Numbered from the stretch's first letter, positions 1 to 11,965 are shown. The stretch: 64,000 nucleotides of DNA from Brachypodium distachyon (GCF_000005505.3 NC_016135.3:14912613-14976612); one strand, 5' to 3'. Program-made: numbers and translations. The notes: generated by a model not told the origin, from the letters alone.

Positions 1-84
1 CCTGACGTCTCCGTCACCGCTTGGCGCCTCACCCGGTCCTTACGGAACGAGACTTCTCACCTGCGATGGAGTGCAGCGACGACA

Positions 85-1522
85 ATGCAAGCCAAAATCC
101 TCCGTCGCCGCCCAAACCCGAAGCCATCCGTACCAAGACCCGTCCCTCGGAGAGCCACAGCACAATCGGCCCTGTTGGAGCCCCATCCAAGTGCCTCATC
201 TGGGATGCAGGTCCCCCATAAACCGGACAATTCTGATTTCCTGAGACGCAGGAAAAACAAGAGAGGGACAGGCGGCAAGGCAAGCAAGGGCTCCTCCAAG
301 GAGGGGAAAGAGTCATCTTCTACGGGAAGACAACCAAATTCTGCGCCACAGATAGAATGGATTTGGGAAGAGCGACCAGACATTCTGAAGATGCCCACCC
401 ACCCCCGTGTTGGAGATAGATTGCCTGATGGATCTTATTTCGTGGACAGGCGATTCTCCCAATTTTTGTTGCTCCACCCCGGACAACCGATGGTGTCCCA
501 AGATGACCTGTATCGCCTGCCACGGGAGATGCAAGAGCTCCATGAAAAATACATGAATGTGGCATCATCAGGCGTAGACCTAACAAATCTGGAAATTAGG
601 GTTCGAGTGCCAAAGCATTATGGCTTCTTCGACTCCAATATGGGGGAAATCCAGATGGAAAACGACGTTACCTTCGGCACTGACTTCCTCGACTTGTTTC
701 ACCTCTTCAACCGCAGGTGTCTTGACAACGCCATATTAAGACTGTGGTGTGTACACTACATGAGGGAGGCCTATAGGGTGAAGCAATATGGGATGGCCGT
801 CGCCGACCCCCTTCTCTTCAACGCCACTTTGCTTGGTCCAGACCCATTGTTGCCAGAAAGTAGAAGGTTGGCGATTGAATACCTCACTCAATTCATGTTG
901 AAGCACGAAGACCGTCATTTTGTATTGATATTGTACCATGTACAATAAGTTGTTTTCAATTCGCGTGAATACATACATCTTTTTCTGTCGGAAGACTTGC
1001 TTGTTATATTATTTGGCTAATACAATGTGCGTCCTTTTGTGAAACAGCGGTCATTGGTTGACAATCGTCATCTGCCTCGATCTTGGAGGGGTCACATATT
1101 TTGATCCACTACGACGCAAGGAGAATGAACCACAATGCGACTTTGAGCCAATCAAACATGTCATCGACGCAGTCTATCACGACGCGGTGAAATGGTATGG
1201 CATGCCTAGCTTCAACCGCAATCATGACGCTCCCCTCAGGCACACTTTCAGGTTCCCCTGCGAGCAACAGCCTGAAGGGTCCGTCTACTGCGGTTACTAC
1301 TGCGCGCACACTATTCAGTAGTTCATCAACGACTTCCAGCCGAAGGGGAAGAAGACATCCGAAGAAGTGAGGAATTGGTTTCTGACCAACGCCGAGTTAG
1401 GGCACAACTCAGAAATTCTCGTGTATGAGATCCAGAAGGACATCGGCGAAATCCTCAACAAAGAGGTCCTCAAATCGAGCGGGGATTACTACAACGGCGG
1501 AATTGTCGCCAAAAGTGGTTAA
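85..1522 (+). pseudogene. Ulp1/SUMO-protease-like ORF of a CACTA element, broken
   Basis: The first open segment (85-948, 287 codons) has a basic, proline-rich N-terminal part and then the conserved helical region that precedes the protease core in transposon-borne Ulp1 proteins; it ends in HFVLILYHVQ. After a short intron-like gap, the core resumes near 1050 with HWLTIV, then YFDPL and GSVYCGYYC. These are where the catalytic His, Asp and Cys of C48 peptidases would lie. A TAG at 1318-1320 interrupts the frame just after the Cys motif, and the frame then continues (FINDFQPKGK and onward) to a stop near 1522. The expected splice donor after YHVQ reads ATAAGT rather than GTAAGT. Together these make it a pseudogene. 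The original role was probably desumoylation or polyprotein processing for the transposon; this is inferred from the family. Confidence 0.65.
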
Positions 1523-1737
1523 ATTGTGTGAAACACTTCTATTTGTGGCTCATTCTTTCAAACACTTTGTATACATGCATGTGACTTGAATGTTTAACTC
1601 GTGTGGAACTTTGTAATATATTTGCTGCTATTCTGTTTTTTTGGTGTTGTATACTGTGCTGCTGTATTCCTGCTATTTTTGTGCTACAGGAATATTTATT
1701 TTTATAAATAATTCATTTACTTTTTTCGGAAAAAAAT

Positions 1738-2090
1738 AGTACCAGTGGCGGTTATAAACCGCTGCCACTGAACATATAGCAGTGGCGGTTATACACCACC
1801 GCCACTGGAAAAGGTTCCAGTGGCGGTGGCCACAGACCGCCACTGGAAATGTCCAATGGCGGGTACTTTGCCCGCCACTGATGTACTCCGCGCACTTTTC
1901 GGGTAGTGCCGGAAGGATTTACAGTGGCAGTTTGTAGGTCTTCGGTGGCGGGTATTTTACTCGCCATTGGTGATCTCGGTGCAGCAGTGGCGGTTATTTT
2001 ACCTGCCACCGGTGCTAAAACCTCCAGCAACATAGAGTTGGTGGCGGGCGTGATCACCGCCACCAACCCCATTTTTTGACCGCCACTGGA
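1738..2090. repeat. CACTA subterminal repeat array (GTGGCGG / CCGCCAC)
   Basis: About 350 bp in which CAGTGGCGG-like motifs and their complements alternate every 15-40 bases. In CACTA elements such arrays are the binding sites of the transposase. No coding potential is evident here. Confidence 0.75.
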
Positions 2091-2109
2091 GGGTTTTTCT
2101 GGAGCAGTG

Positions 2110-3094
2110 CCAGCTTCCCGAAATGAACCACATCAGTCACCGTCGGGACAATGGTCTTTGTCACCGCCACTTTATTAGGTTCTTCCTCCTCTGGTAAACC
2201 CGTGTATATGCAGTTGTATGAGCACTTACAGTTACTAGTAATCTTGCACGCGCACGCGCGTCTCGTTTCTCGATTACTATAATTTGAGTAAACACACAAG
2301 TCTATCCTCGAATCCGATGACTCGTCGTCAATGATACCGATTTGATACTAAGATGTAAAATGAGGGTCTAAAACATTTGTTCTAATTTAGTTCAGTTTTC
2401 AAAACCATAGCAGAAAAAGATAAATGTGGCATTCAAAATTCTGATACATAACCCGTAGAAAAAAATCCGATACATAGACTCGTAACATTTGTCCACAATT
2501 ATAAATTTATCATGTTCTCCATCTTGGTAACTGCAGCATGGTTCTTTCTCTAAAAAGAAAAAAGAAGAGCAGAGTGTGATCAAAACAGTAATACTAATTC
2601 AAAATGACATGGTCATAAAATTATCCCAAATCATCCCCAATAATCTCTCTAAAACCTCCTTGATCCATGGCTCATCTGCCCCTCCACTGACTGCAACCAA
2701 AGAGAATGACGACCTTCAGAGTTCAGATGGTGCCAAACAACTGCTCTTAAGAAACACCCAAGGCAGCCAGCACCATCCCAGCTAAACAATCTATAGTTGC
2801 CACAGAGCTCTTCAACTCCTATATGAAGAGCAGCCTTTCAAAGCAAGAAGTTGACAGATTGGCAGCCCATTCAGTACATATTCACAGCAGAACAGTCCTA
2901 ACTTCTACACCACCATGAAGGATCAACACAAAATTGTTTCCCTTACAGTAAACCTTTTCAATATAGACACTGAGGACAATTGGGTTCTTAGCATATACCA
3001 ATTCAGTTTAAGTACTACTGTCTAAAAAGATAAGGTACTTAAGAGAATAAGAAATATAACTAAAGAGAGAAACAATGAAATGAGAGTTTAAAGA
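2110..3094. other. Intergenic, no gene seen
   Basis: AT-leaning sequence between the CACTA terminus and the weak candidate gene. It has only short chance reading frames, and no recognisable exon, RNA gene or repeat terminus was seen. Confidence 0.5.
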
Positions 3095-3885
3095 CTAAGC
3101 AGATTCCTCAAACGTGAGGGAAGATATAGAGCCATGCCTAGAGAGAGGAGTTACTTCTACCTGCCACCCATCTGACTGGTAAGGTAGATCACGGCAGAAC
3201 CTCATGAAAAATTACAAAAATGCAATAAGCATAGGAAAAACAAAACCTATACTCAATAAGCATTAGACAAAACTGGCCGCATACGCATTGCCAAGTATAG
3301 AAGAGGAAATGAGCAATCAGGAGCTTGTGATTATTTAACAGGACCCCTTGATTACTGACGGACATAAACCAGTCCATTGTGAGATTCTATTTATGCCAGC
3401 TATCTTTATTAGAAATGGAGTCTCAAAAAGAAGAGATGTACCAACATAAACTTGATGCTAAGAAAAAAAAGGAACTGGACATTCTTTGCTTGTTTCTCCT
3501 CTGTCTACATTTCGTCGAACAGCTTGACTGCATCATGTGTCCACTGTTGTTTACCTGCAAATTAAGTGAGAGTGCAACATTACAATTGTTTACCTGCAAA
3601 GGTGTGGCAAAAGGACTCCATGGACTGGAGCTCGGGATCATCTTGATCGGGATGTGGGAAAGGGGTGGAGGGTTCGTGGACAGCGGACGGGCGGCGGCGC
3701 GGCAACCCGAGCAGTAGCAGTGCGATGGTGCGGGAGGGACAGAATGGCAGCAGCGGCGGCGCGGGAGGGCACCGGACGCCGGTGGGAGGTGCGCCACGAG
3801 AAGTAGGAGTTGGCGGCGGCGCGGGAGGGCAGCGGGCGTCGGAGGGAGGTGCCGCGCGGGCAGGAGGAGTCAGCGTCAGCGGCAC
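3095..3885 (-). CDS. Unrecognised candidate gene or gene remnant
   Basis: I do not recognise this protein. On the minus strand an open frame from about 3885 to 3594 encodes a proline/alanine-rich segment ending MESFCHTFAG. A following segment (3554-3509) reads KQQWTHDAVKLFDE, bounded by TTTGCAG and a GT. A terminal segment (3200-3095) joins in frame to read FCRDLPYQSDGWQ and continues to a stop. The frames agree across both junctions. However, the first gap (3593-3555) is only 39 bp, too short for a normal plant intron, and both its edges carry the same TTTGCAGGTAAACAA sequence. It may therefore be a small duplication that disrupts an exon, or the coherence may be chance. No start codon is assigned with confidence. 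Confidence 0.25.
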
Positions 3886-4015
3886 AGTAGGAGTTCGGCC
3901 TTTTTTTTTACACTCCTATCCTATGGAGTTCCGCGGGCAGGAGGAGGAGGCCGGCCGCAGGGGAAGGGAAGAGGAGGAGGCCGCAGGGGAAGGGAGGAGG
4001 AGGCCGCGTTGGAGG
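3715..4015. repeat. GC-rich imperfect tandem repeats
   Basis: A segment of about 60 bp containing GGCGGCGCGGGAGGGCA recurs at about 3751 and 3813. A segment of about 27 bp, GAGGAGGCCGCAGGGGAAGG, recurs between 3943 and 4010. Low-complexity GGA/GGC sequence; it overlaps the proline-rich part of the weak minus-strand candidate. Confidence 0.6.
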
Positions 4016-4109
4016 ACGGCTGGGGTGAGGAAAAAAGAAAAAAAAGAACGGTTCGGGCGGGGGCTGAAAGATTCTCCTGCGGGTGGAATTTCAGCCTCGA
4101 CACTTAATC

Positions 4110-5512
4110 ATTAAACGCACACGGTTAGTAAGTAATCTATGTTTAGTGAGTCTGATTGTGGGACTATTAGCAGTGTGTGTTCGTTTAGTGGGGTGGACAT
4201 TGGAAAGAACATGTTGGTGCCTTTATAAGTAGTAGAGATTGCTTCAAGTTTTTTGTTATTTGAATGTTGAAATAGGGATATACAAAATCATTGTGGTTCA
4301 TTTGATCTTGAAAACAAAATTCTAAGTGGTGAAGAAACAACCTATGATACATAGGAATTAATTAGGATAACATCCGCGAAAAGTGGACAAAATTAACATG
4401 TGTCCATTTATGTCTTGTCATAGAAAATGAAATACGCAGGAATTAATTAGGATAACATGAATTTCGCATGATTAGATTTGTCAAGAACTATTGTGTAAGA
4501 TAAAAAATAATTCTTATATAAATTATAAAAATATCTCAAAAGCATCGCGTTTTAGACATTGACATGGTCTTGAAGATATAGCTTTGATCACTTCTTTTAT
4601 GTTATGTATAATACCCAAAAAACTTGTGATATGGTGAAAACAGTTTTGAGACAAATCTATTACATGTAGTTTTCAAGATTTGAATGCAAATATTTTTAGC
4701 AATATTGATGGTAAAAGTTTTCAAAGTTTGACTGAAGGCATGTCCAAAAACCCGGTCCTTTTGTGAACCGCATGGAGTAACTTCGTTTAGCATTAGTTCT
4801 TTTCAGCTGCATGCATGGATTTAGTTAGAGTATCAAGATCCCTAACCTACGAACTTTGCTTAGTTACTCGAGGCATATGCCATATGGGCACAAAGATTAA
4901 TCATGCACGGTTTCCCCCAACTCCCCCCTCTCTCTCGGTGCGCAGCGCACTCACGCGCCAGCCCCCCTCCGACGCGGCGTCCCCCAGCCGACACCGGCAC
5001 AAGTCGGCAAGTGACCGACACGCACGGTCGGCCCGCTCTGCCCGCCCGTCGTCTCGTTAGTTACGTAACTTCGTCAGGTGCGGACCGAACTACGTACCCG
5101 TGCGCACGTACCGTCTCTCGTTCTCTGCGCGAGAACCGGACGGGGCATGGGCCGGTTCCTATTTCACGCGCCAAATCTGATTCCATGAATGGACCTGCTG
5201 TTCACAACAAATGTCATCGTCCAAGCTCCTAATCAACCACAAGACAATACAACAGGTGTCAAAAGAAGAAGAAAAAAACTGACGATTTTACATACATCTC
5301 CGCTGGAAGCTGGCCGCTTCACTGTCAAACCAATCGATTGCCGATTGGCGGACCGAAACAGAACTAAACGGACGAAACAACACACCTGAACCTATCTTCA
5401 GAAAGAAAGGCACGATCGAGGACTTCTCTCGAGCCTGAAAATAATTTCCTAGTTTCTCCCTCAAAAAAAGAAAGAAAGACCATAATTTCATGGACAATTT
5501 CATATACTAGTT
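4110..5512. other. Intergenic, downstream of MLO
   Basis: AT-rich from 4110 to 4800, then a GC/CpG-richer stretch at 4900-5180. No coding exon, RNA gene or element terminus was recognised. Confidence 0.5.
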
Positions 5513-8500
5513 TCATGCAAGTTCAGCGGCCGGCTCCTCTGCCACTTCCCGCGACGGCTGGAGCTGGACCCCTCCCCTGCTCGACCCCGACGCCGCTGCC
5601 CCTGCGCCCACCAGGCAGCCAGCAGCGTCGGAACCGGCTCCTCGCTTGCGCCTCCGAGCCCTTTCGGCCCAGTCCCTGACATGCTCCGCCACGTCGTCCT
5701 CGAATACGGCACTCTTGAACGAGCTCCCCATCTGCATCAAATTCAGTCATAGGTTCCACAAGTCAGAAGCGCAAGCTTATAATTACTACTCCGGTTCGTG
5801 TGGTGATTACTTACATGGGAAACGATGGCGTAAAGCGGGAGCGTGCTGTAGCTGCATAGCACCTGGACGAGCGCACTGACGAAGGTAAAAAAAAAACACA
5901 AGCAAAGACACGTCGTCAGCTATGCATCTCGAGCACCGGACAAAGTGGTTCCAGGAGGAGCTGCACGGCCCTTGCTACCGTACCATATGACGATCCTCGA
6001 CACGTTGTATCCGAGCCTGTCCATGATGCAGGAGTTGAAGCCGAACGTCGCCTGCACAACACAAAAGGATGGATGACGCCAGAAATTTTACCATAGGAAC
6101 TGAAGGATTTAGTTTTTGCTGCGTGATCTTGTGCTTAGTACTTACTAGCGTCCAGAAGAAGTAGGCGAACTCGAAGGCGTTCTGGAAGAGGATAAAGTGG
6201 ATGAGGATGAGCAGGATCCGGGGCCTGTGGAACCAGAAGAGGTTGTCGTCTGGGTCCATGGCGATTTCCCCCGCATCCACGGCGGCCTGCTTCGAGGCCA
6301 CCTCGTACGCCATCTCGGTTATGATGTGCTCCAGCTTCGTCCCAATCAGGAGCAGCAGCTGAATGCAGAGCAGAGCAAAGCAGGGCACACCACAATTAAG
6401 CACAAGGGCAAAAGGCAAAAATACACTTTCAGGAGTAGCACTTACAGCCAACGGGACCAGTGAGATCCAGAAGTAGGAGTGCCACCCTGCACCAAGAATT
6501 TTTCAGTTCAGTGTTTATCGTGTGCGTATATACTGACGAACAAGAGAACAGAGTTGTGGTGAGGTGATGTAAGAAAATCAGGTAATACCGGTGACGTTAA
6601 TCAGCAGGAAAATCATCACAAATATCCAGTAATACCATCTGCAATGAGCAGATTGAGGTTAGCTATAAGCTCTGACGAACAACAGTCATCTTATCACTGC
6701 ACCAGGTACCAACTTACTTTATACCAACCACTCGTTTATAATCCTTCTCCAGAGCCTTTACCATGTATTCGTAGAAGTTGAATTTTCGGTTTCCCCTGAA
6801 GTGCTCCTGTCAACCAAAAGACAGTTGTGCAACAACCAACCGCAATCAGGACAACTCAAAAACAAGAACAAATTGCAGCATATACATCCATGAACGCCAA
6901 GTACTAAATGGACCATCTAACCATGAGGAAACCGAGCCTCATTGCAATGTAGTCATCCTTGGTTACTGATCCATAGAACTGCTTGAAGAATGAATGCTGA
7001 AACAAACAGCCGCTCGAGTCAATTCAGAGTTCAGACACAAATCAAATTGTAATAGAAAAGATCTCAAATTTGACTGCTGGTTGCATTGATCCCGTACCAT
7101 CCAAAGTATGGCCATGTTCATTTTGCCGTACCCTTTGTACCGGTCCTTGATGAACTTTCGCTGCTGCACCCGGTTGATCATCTTGGGAGCTGCAGCTGAT
7201 GGTATGTGCATTCGTACAAATCGATTAGCCTTAGCCTTCGCCTTCGTTTAAAGAGAGAATGTTCACTGCCCAACGTACCACTGTCGCCCTCTTCGTTGAT
7301 TCTTTTCTCCCACTGTTTCCATTTCCGCATCTACGAATGGCGAAGCGTGGACGTAGTGTCAGGCCAATGTTGGAAGTTCAGAAAGGGTCAATTAGCACGG
7401 GCAAGGATGGTTACCTGTAGTAGACCCAGGAGCACGGTGAAGGCGCTGAGAGCGACATGCGTGATAGCTAGAACGAAGATGAAGATGTGGATCTGTTCTA
7501 AAGCGTGAAGCGAGAGCAAAGGGACTTTACCCTGAAATACACACAATGTATATATCCTCGTTTTCAAAGTTTATACTAGTTCAGACCATTAATTCTTCAT
7601 CCAACAAAAAAATAGATAATTACAGGTATTTAACTTATTATGGATTGGATGGAGTACTCTGCAGTGTAATTTTAATTTTCATATGCAACTAGCCAGACAC
7701 GTGGATGCGGTTTTATTATGTTGCTCCAGATCTCATCATGCTTAACTTAGTTTGACTTCAAAATAACAATTTCTCAGTTGTATTAGAGGTCACATATACA
7801 TATATATGTCCAAACAAGTAATATCGTGAAAATAAGAGTGAATTGCACTTTTTACCCCCTCTAAGAAAGTTTGTGACACAATTCACCCCATTTAGCAAAA
7901 ATTACTTCGTTTTACCCCCATTTTAAAAACTTTGGACACCATTTTACCCCCTTTTAAGATTTTTGCCATACTGACAAAATGGTACGACATGTCAGGCATA
8001 TGTGTCGCCTGCACGTCAGAGGTGTATCTCCTAAATGCACTTTCAGGGTTTAAATTTTGATAACGCTAAATTTCAAAGGTCCTCAAAATTTAACAAATAC
8101 CAAAAATACTTTGGTACTATTTTGACCGAAATTTGGATTTAGATGAATTTACAGAACTTAAATTTTGTCTAAATCATTTCAAAATTTCGAGGTAGAAGAA
8201 ATTATAGTAGCCATCAAAATTTTGAAACCCTCCTTCTGATTTGGCAAGGACACACGCACTCGAGCTAGGTAAGCTACACCAGCTCGTGGCCACCCTCATT
8301 GAGAGGCACCACGTTGTAAGCATTCAAAAGCATTGAATCCAAAAATTTAAGTGGTCAAAATTGAATGATTTTTTTTAAATAAATGAATTTTAGAAATTTT
8401 CGTGACCTACAAAATTTTATGGCTGCCAAAATTTTAAACCCCGAAGGGTATTTAGGATATAAGCCTCCGATGTGGTGGTAACACGCAGGCCTTACATTTG

Positions 8501-9832
8501 GGGCCACTCTATCAAGATGACCAAAAATCTTAAATGGGATAAACCGTGTCAAAAGTTTTTAAATGAGGTAAATCGAAAGAACTTTTAGTAAATAGAGTAA
8601 AATGTGTCAAAAACTTTATTAGGGAGGGTAAAAAAATGGAATTCACTTTGAAAGTAAGTTTGTAGACTTGTCATGGCGAATCACACGCGTCTGACAACCT
8701 CTCACAAATACATTTGCACAAAACGTACACATGGATCCCACTTTTAAGGTCTCTACAAGGCTATCGAGAGGATGTTTTGAGCTTGAAATATATTGTCCAT
8801 CATTTTTCATCTCTGACCTTGTGGGCGAAATGGTTTGCATGCAAACAGTTTAACGCCCCTAAAATCCGCGATGTTTATAAAACCAAAAATATTTGGAGTT
8901 ACTGTATATAGTTAACTGAGCGAGTGGTTGGTTGCCGACGCCGCGCTCAGTCCGAGTTTTAAATTTACTATGTCAGACTGTCAGCTTCAGTAAAACAAAA
9001 AAATGTGTATTGTATCAAGAACCTCGATCGAATTAACTAAAGCTTGTTTCTTGAGTCTTGACACCTGTCTGATGCAAGTATATGAACCTTGTACCCACCG
9101 ACTCCTAGGCCCTAGCTAGATGCCGAAACATTTCCAAAAACCCGACAGATTCCCCAGCTGGTGCATCTGATGACGCCAAGTATCTGATGATGACTCAAAA
9201 GAAAAAGAAAAAAAATCAACATTTCCAAACCTTAATGGCGGAGCAGTGCCCCGAGGCCGCGGTCCCTCCCTTGAGCAGCCTCCTCGCGCCGACGCCGATG
9301 TTGGGGGAAGAAGAAGAAGAAGAAGAAGAAGATGCAGAGCCTACGCCGTAATGCGCCGTGGAGCCGGCGGCGCCAGGGAGGCACGGCAGCCAGTGGCCCA
9401 TGAGGCTCTCGTTGATGCAGATCTTCTGTATCAGGTCCTGGGACACGACGAGCAGCAGCGAGATGAACCCGAGCAGCATCAGCTCTGCCGGCCACCAGTG
9501 CGCGTGCACGCACGCGCGTCAGAGTCAGAACAAACCCACGAGTCAGTGACAAGTAATTAAGCAAGCAACTCTGCGACCAATTACCTTCCTTGAGCTTGAG
9601 CAACGCCTCGTACAGCGTCTCCCTCCGGTGCTCCAGCGCCTGCACTGGCCGGGAACGACATGATTAGCAAGAAATTGAGAGTAAATGTAGCTGGAAAGGG
9701 CTGTGGATTTTGGATCACCTTCCCGAGATAATGGAGGGAGCGCTCGAAGATGATGGAGATGAGGACGATGACGGAGCACACCGAGGCCACGATCCACGTC
9801 GGCGTGTCCTCCAGCGTCGCCCCATTCGACAT
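5513..9832 (-). CDS. MLO: MLO-like seven-transmembrane protein, AtMLO1/13/15 type
   Basis: Plasma-membrane calmodulin-binding MLO family protein. Known members act in powdery-mildew susceptibility, root tropism or pollen-tube signalling; the role of this one is not shown. Fourteen exons join in frame with GT/AG sites: 9832-9719, 9639-9585, 9484-9231, 7531-7415, 7330-7279, 7195-7098, 6996-6922, 6806-6718, 6638-6589, 6486-6446, 6358-6146, 6051-5984, 5875-5815 and 5731-5513, giving 501 residues, a normal family length. Start ATG 9832 gives MSNGATLEDTPTWIVASV, the usual TPTW N terminus and first membrane helix. Signatures include KEELMLLGFISLLL, GKVPLLSLHALEQIHIF, SVTKDDY, IGTKLEHII, FWFHRP, LFQNAFEFAYFFW and CSYSTLPLYAIVSHMGSSFK. 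The last points to the AtMLO1 group. The conserved Trp of the calmodulin-binding helix is about residue 450, followed by a basic RARRRKRG segment. A run of nine serines lies in the loop after the second helix. The third intron (1.7 kb) carries a Mutator-type MITE. Confidence 0.95.
7837..8649. mobile_element. Mutator-type MITE with long TIRs in an MLO intron
   Basis: An 813-bp non-coding element. The left end reads AGTGAATTGCACTTTTTACC; the complement of the right end reads AAAGTGAATTCCATTTTTTT and then ACCCTCC. Similarity between the two arms continues for about 140 bp (ACCCCC... ACACAATTCACCCC against ACCCTCC... ACACATTTTACTC). The flanks are GAAAATAAG on the left (7828-7836) and GAAAGTAAG on the right (8650-8658), an 8/9 match that fits the 9-bp target duplication of Mutator-like elements. 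It sits inside the third MLO intron and does not touch splice sites. Confidence 0.75.
9300..9340. repeat. AAG/CTT microsatellite in MLO coding sequence
   Basis: Eight AAG triplets on the plus strand, read as TCT codons on the gene strand. They give nine consecutive serines in the predicted loop of the MLO protein. A likely length-variable site. Confidence 0.85.
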
Positions 9833-10660
9833 CGCTGACCACAACGGCTTGTTTCCCCACTCCTTCGAAAGTTCGAAGCCATATATATATATGTAGACAG
9901 CTTAAATGGCCCTCCTCATGCATCCTCCTTATCAGCCCATAAGTCCCTTTAATTAATTCTTCCGTTTACTTATTGGCTAAGCCTCTTTTAGCTCCATCCA
10001 TGTTTTTCTTTTCCCCAAGGAATCCCTTTCCCAAAAGAGAAGCGTACAGCTAGACCCTGCCTGCTTTTCTTTTTCGGTGTATCATGCCCCGAATTTACAC
10101 GAATGGTATTTATTTTTGTGGATGTTTCGTTGATCAGGTTGGCATTAAGCCGCATGGAGGCCACTTCCCGGAGAGTGCAAACGCTACAGTACAAGGCAGG
10201 GTGATGCGGCGTTGCTCAAAAGCAAGCGTACTCTTCAGGCCTTCTCGAGCAACCTTTTCAAGTTCACCATCAGATCAGCGAATAAACGTATTCCTGAGCC
10301 TTTCCTGTCGGTATTTTACAGTGCCGGAACATGCAAGACAATAAAGGAGAGGCCGATTGCAGCAGCCTGGGCCAAGTGAAGCTTTAGCGGTTAGCCGGTT
10401 AGCACTAACTTCAAAGCAGATAAACCGATGCGTGATTAATTACTCGAGCTTTTTCCTCTAGCTTTTCTACACGAAGGGCGATTTGGCCCAATCCAAATAT
10501 CCAATGTCCAAACCGACGCCCGACTAATAGGCCGAAGTGGAAGTACTTGTTTTGCTGATGCACCGTCCAAAATTGCGTCACTGCCAACCTGCTGCTGACT
10601 TTGCTTGAGTCAGGGACTGGGAGGAACGAACGTGGCACGTGGCGAAGCTCACCAAGGTTA
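9833..10660. other. MLO upstream region, no gene seen
   Basis: Presumed promoter and 5' leader of the minus-strand MLO gene. No other coding exon was recognised. Confidence 0.5.
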
Positions 10661-10664
10661 ACGC

Positions 10665-11965
10665 GTCAGGCCAACTCCAACGAGGCGACCCAAACGGGCC
10701 GGACGCTTCCGTTCGGGCCGAAGTAGAGACAAAATGTGATTTTACTGGGCGACCATTTCTGCCTGCGTCCGGATTTCGGTCCGTGGAGAACCCCAAATCT
10801 GGGCAGGGTTTTTGCCTCCACGGACCAAGAAACGGAGCGCCGCACGGTCCGTTCGTCCGCCTAGGACAGGTCCAGTCAACCCTTTTCGTATTTTTGAGGC
10901 CACCTGCCAGCGACCCAACAGCCCACCCACCCAACCCCCCCCCCCCCCCCCCGTTTCCTTTTTAATGCGACCGAGTCGATCCCATTTCCCCCATCCACCA
11001 CACACCCCACTCCACCCCAAAAACCTAGCTTCTCGCCGGCGACATGGATCCGCCGGTGTCTCCTCCATCCTCATTCTCGACGAATGTGCACGCCGACGGA
11101 CATGGAGGCAACCATCCCGGCTGGGGAGCTTTGCTAGCCAGTTGTGGAGTAGGTGGGCAGCGCACTAGGCTTGCCCCGAGGCGTGGCAGCGGCAGTGTGC
11201 TCCGGGTGTCCAAGATGGAGCACAAGGAAGAAGAGGCGGCACCGGGAACTAGAGGCGATGGAGATCGAGGAGGAAGCGTCGGCCCTTCCTGCAGAGGCGC
11301 CGCATCCCCTTGGATCCGGTTTCTGGGTTCTTGGGATCGACGAGGACGAGGAGCAGCGCCTCATCTTCTTTGCGTGCAAGGCCTCCTCAGAGCACGGTGC
11401 CAAGGACGACGCGGAGCTCCGTGGCGGACCGTGCGTTCGAGCTCAACCGACGGGCGTTGCTTGCGGACAAGGGCCTGGCACCGCTCCTCCGGTACTCCGC
11501 TGCCGGAGGTACTCCCCCACGTCGACGAGGACGATCAGTAGCAAAACTGATCGCAGTCCTCTTTCCACGAACACCAGGGAGCCCCGTGGAGGACCTAATC
11601 GCACTCCTCTTTCCATGAACCCCAGAAAGCCCCGGTGGACGAGGACGATCAGTAGCAATTTGTATGTAGTTCAGGGTTCATGTTTATCGATGAAATGAAG
11701 CAAATTTCAATGAATTTAGGGTTCATGCGTTGTGTTCTTCTTTTTGCCCAATCTTGCCAATTGATTTCCTAAATTTACAAATATTTTTTTTTGTTCCCAA
11801 TTTGCGTTGCACCGTTGGCGCACTGCCCGACCCAAACGGACGTAGGCCAGAGTCGGGTTTTTTTCTGTCCGGGCTTCGGCGCAAACGGACCAAGACGACC
11901 TCAAAACGGACCAAATTTTCGTCGGGCAACTCCACTGGGCAAGAGAACTTGCTGTACGCAATGCT
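10665..11965. repeat. GC-rich repeat-like block, possibly a non-autonomous transposon or gene relic
   Basis: Related segments containing GACCCAAACGG lie at both edges (about 10,687 and 11,828) in the same orientation. The middle starts with a leader-like CT/CA-rich stretch and an ATG at 11,044, and ends with an AT-rich 3'-UTR-like segment near 11,660-11,720. All frames are short, repetitive and match no family I know. A 57-58 bp unit (ATCGCAGTCCTCTTTCCACG) is tandemly duplicated at about 11,548-11,662. A run of C lies at about 10,937-10,952. Transposon origin is an inference; no clear terminal inverted repeat was found. Confidence 0.4.

Larger units (their letters stand above)
1..2109 (+). 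mobile_element. CACTA-type DNA transposon, 3' part (left end outside the window)
   Basis: The element enters from the left edge. It carries a Ulp1-protease-like reading frame of the kind commonly found in grass CACTA transposons. From about 1740 there is a dense array of GTGGCGG/CCGCCAC motifs in both orientations, typical of CACTA subterminal regions. The right end reads GGGTTTTTCTGGAGCAGTG at 2091-2109; its complement begins CACTG and then CTCCAGAAAAACCC, which looks like a CACTA/CACTG terminal inverted repeat. The matching left end and the 3-bp target duplication cannot be seen, so the class is inferred from the terminus, the subterminal array and the protease ORF together. Confidence 0.75.
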
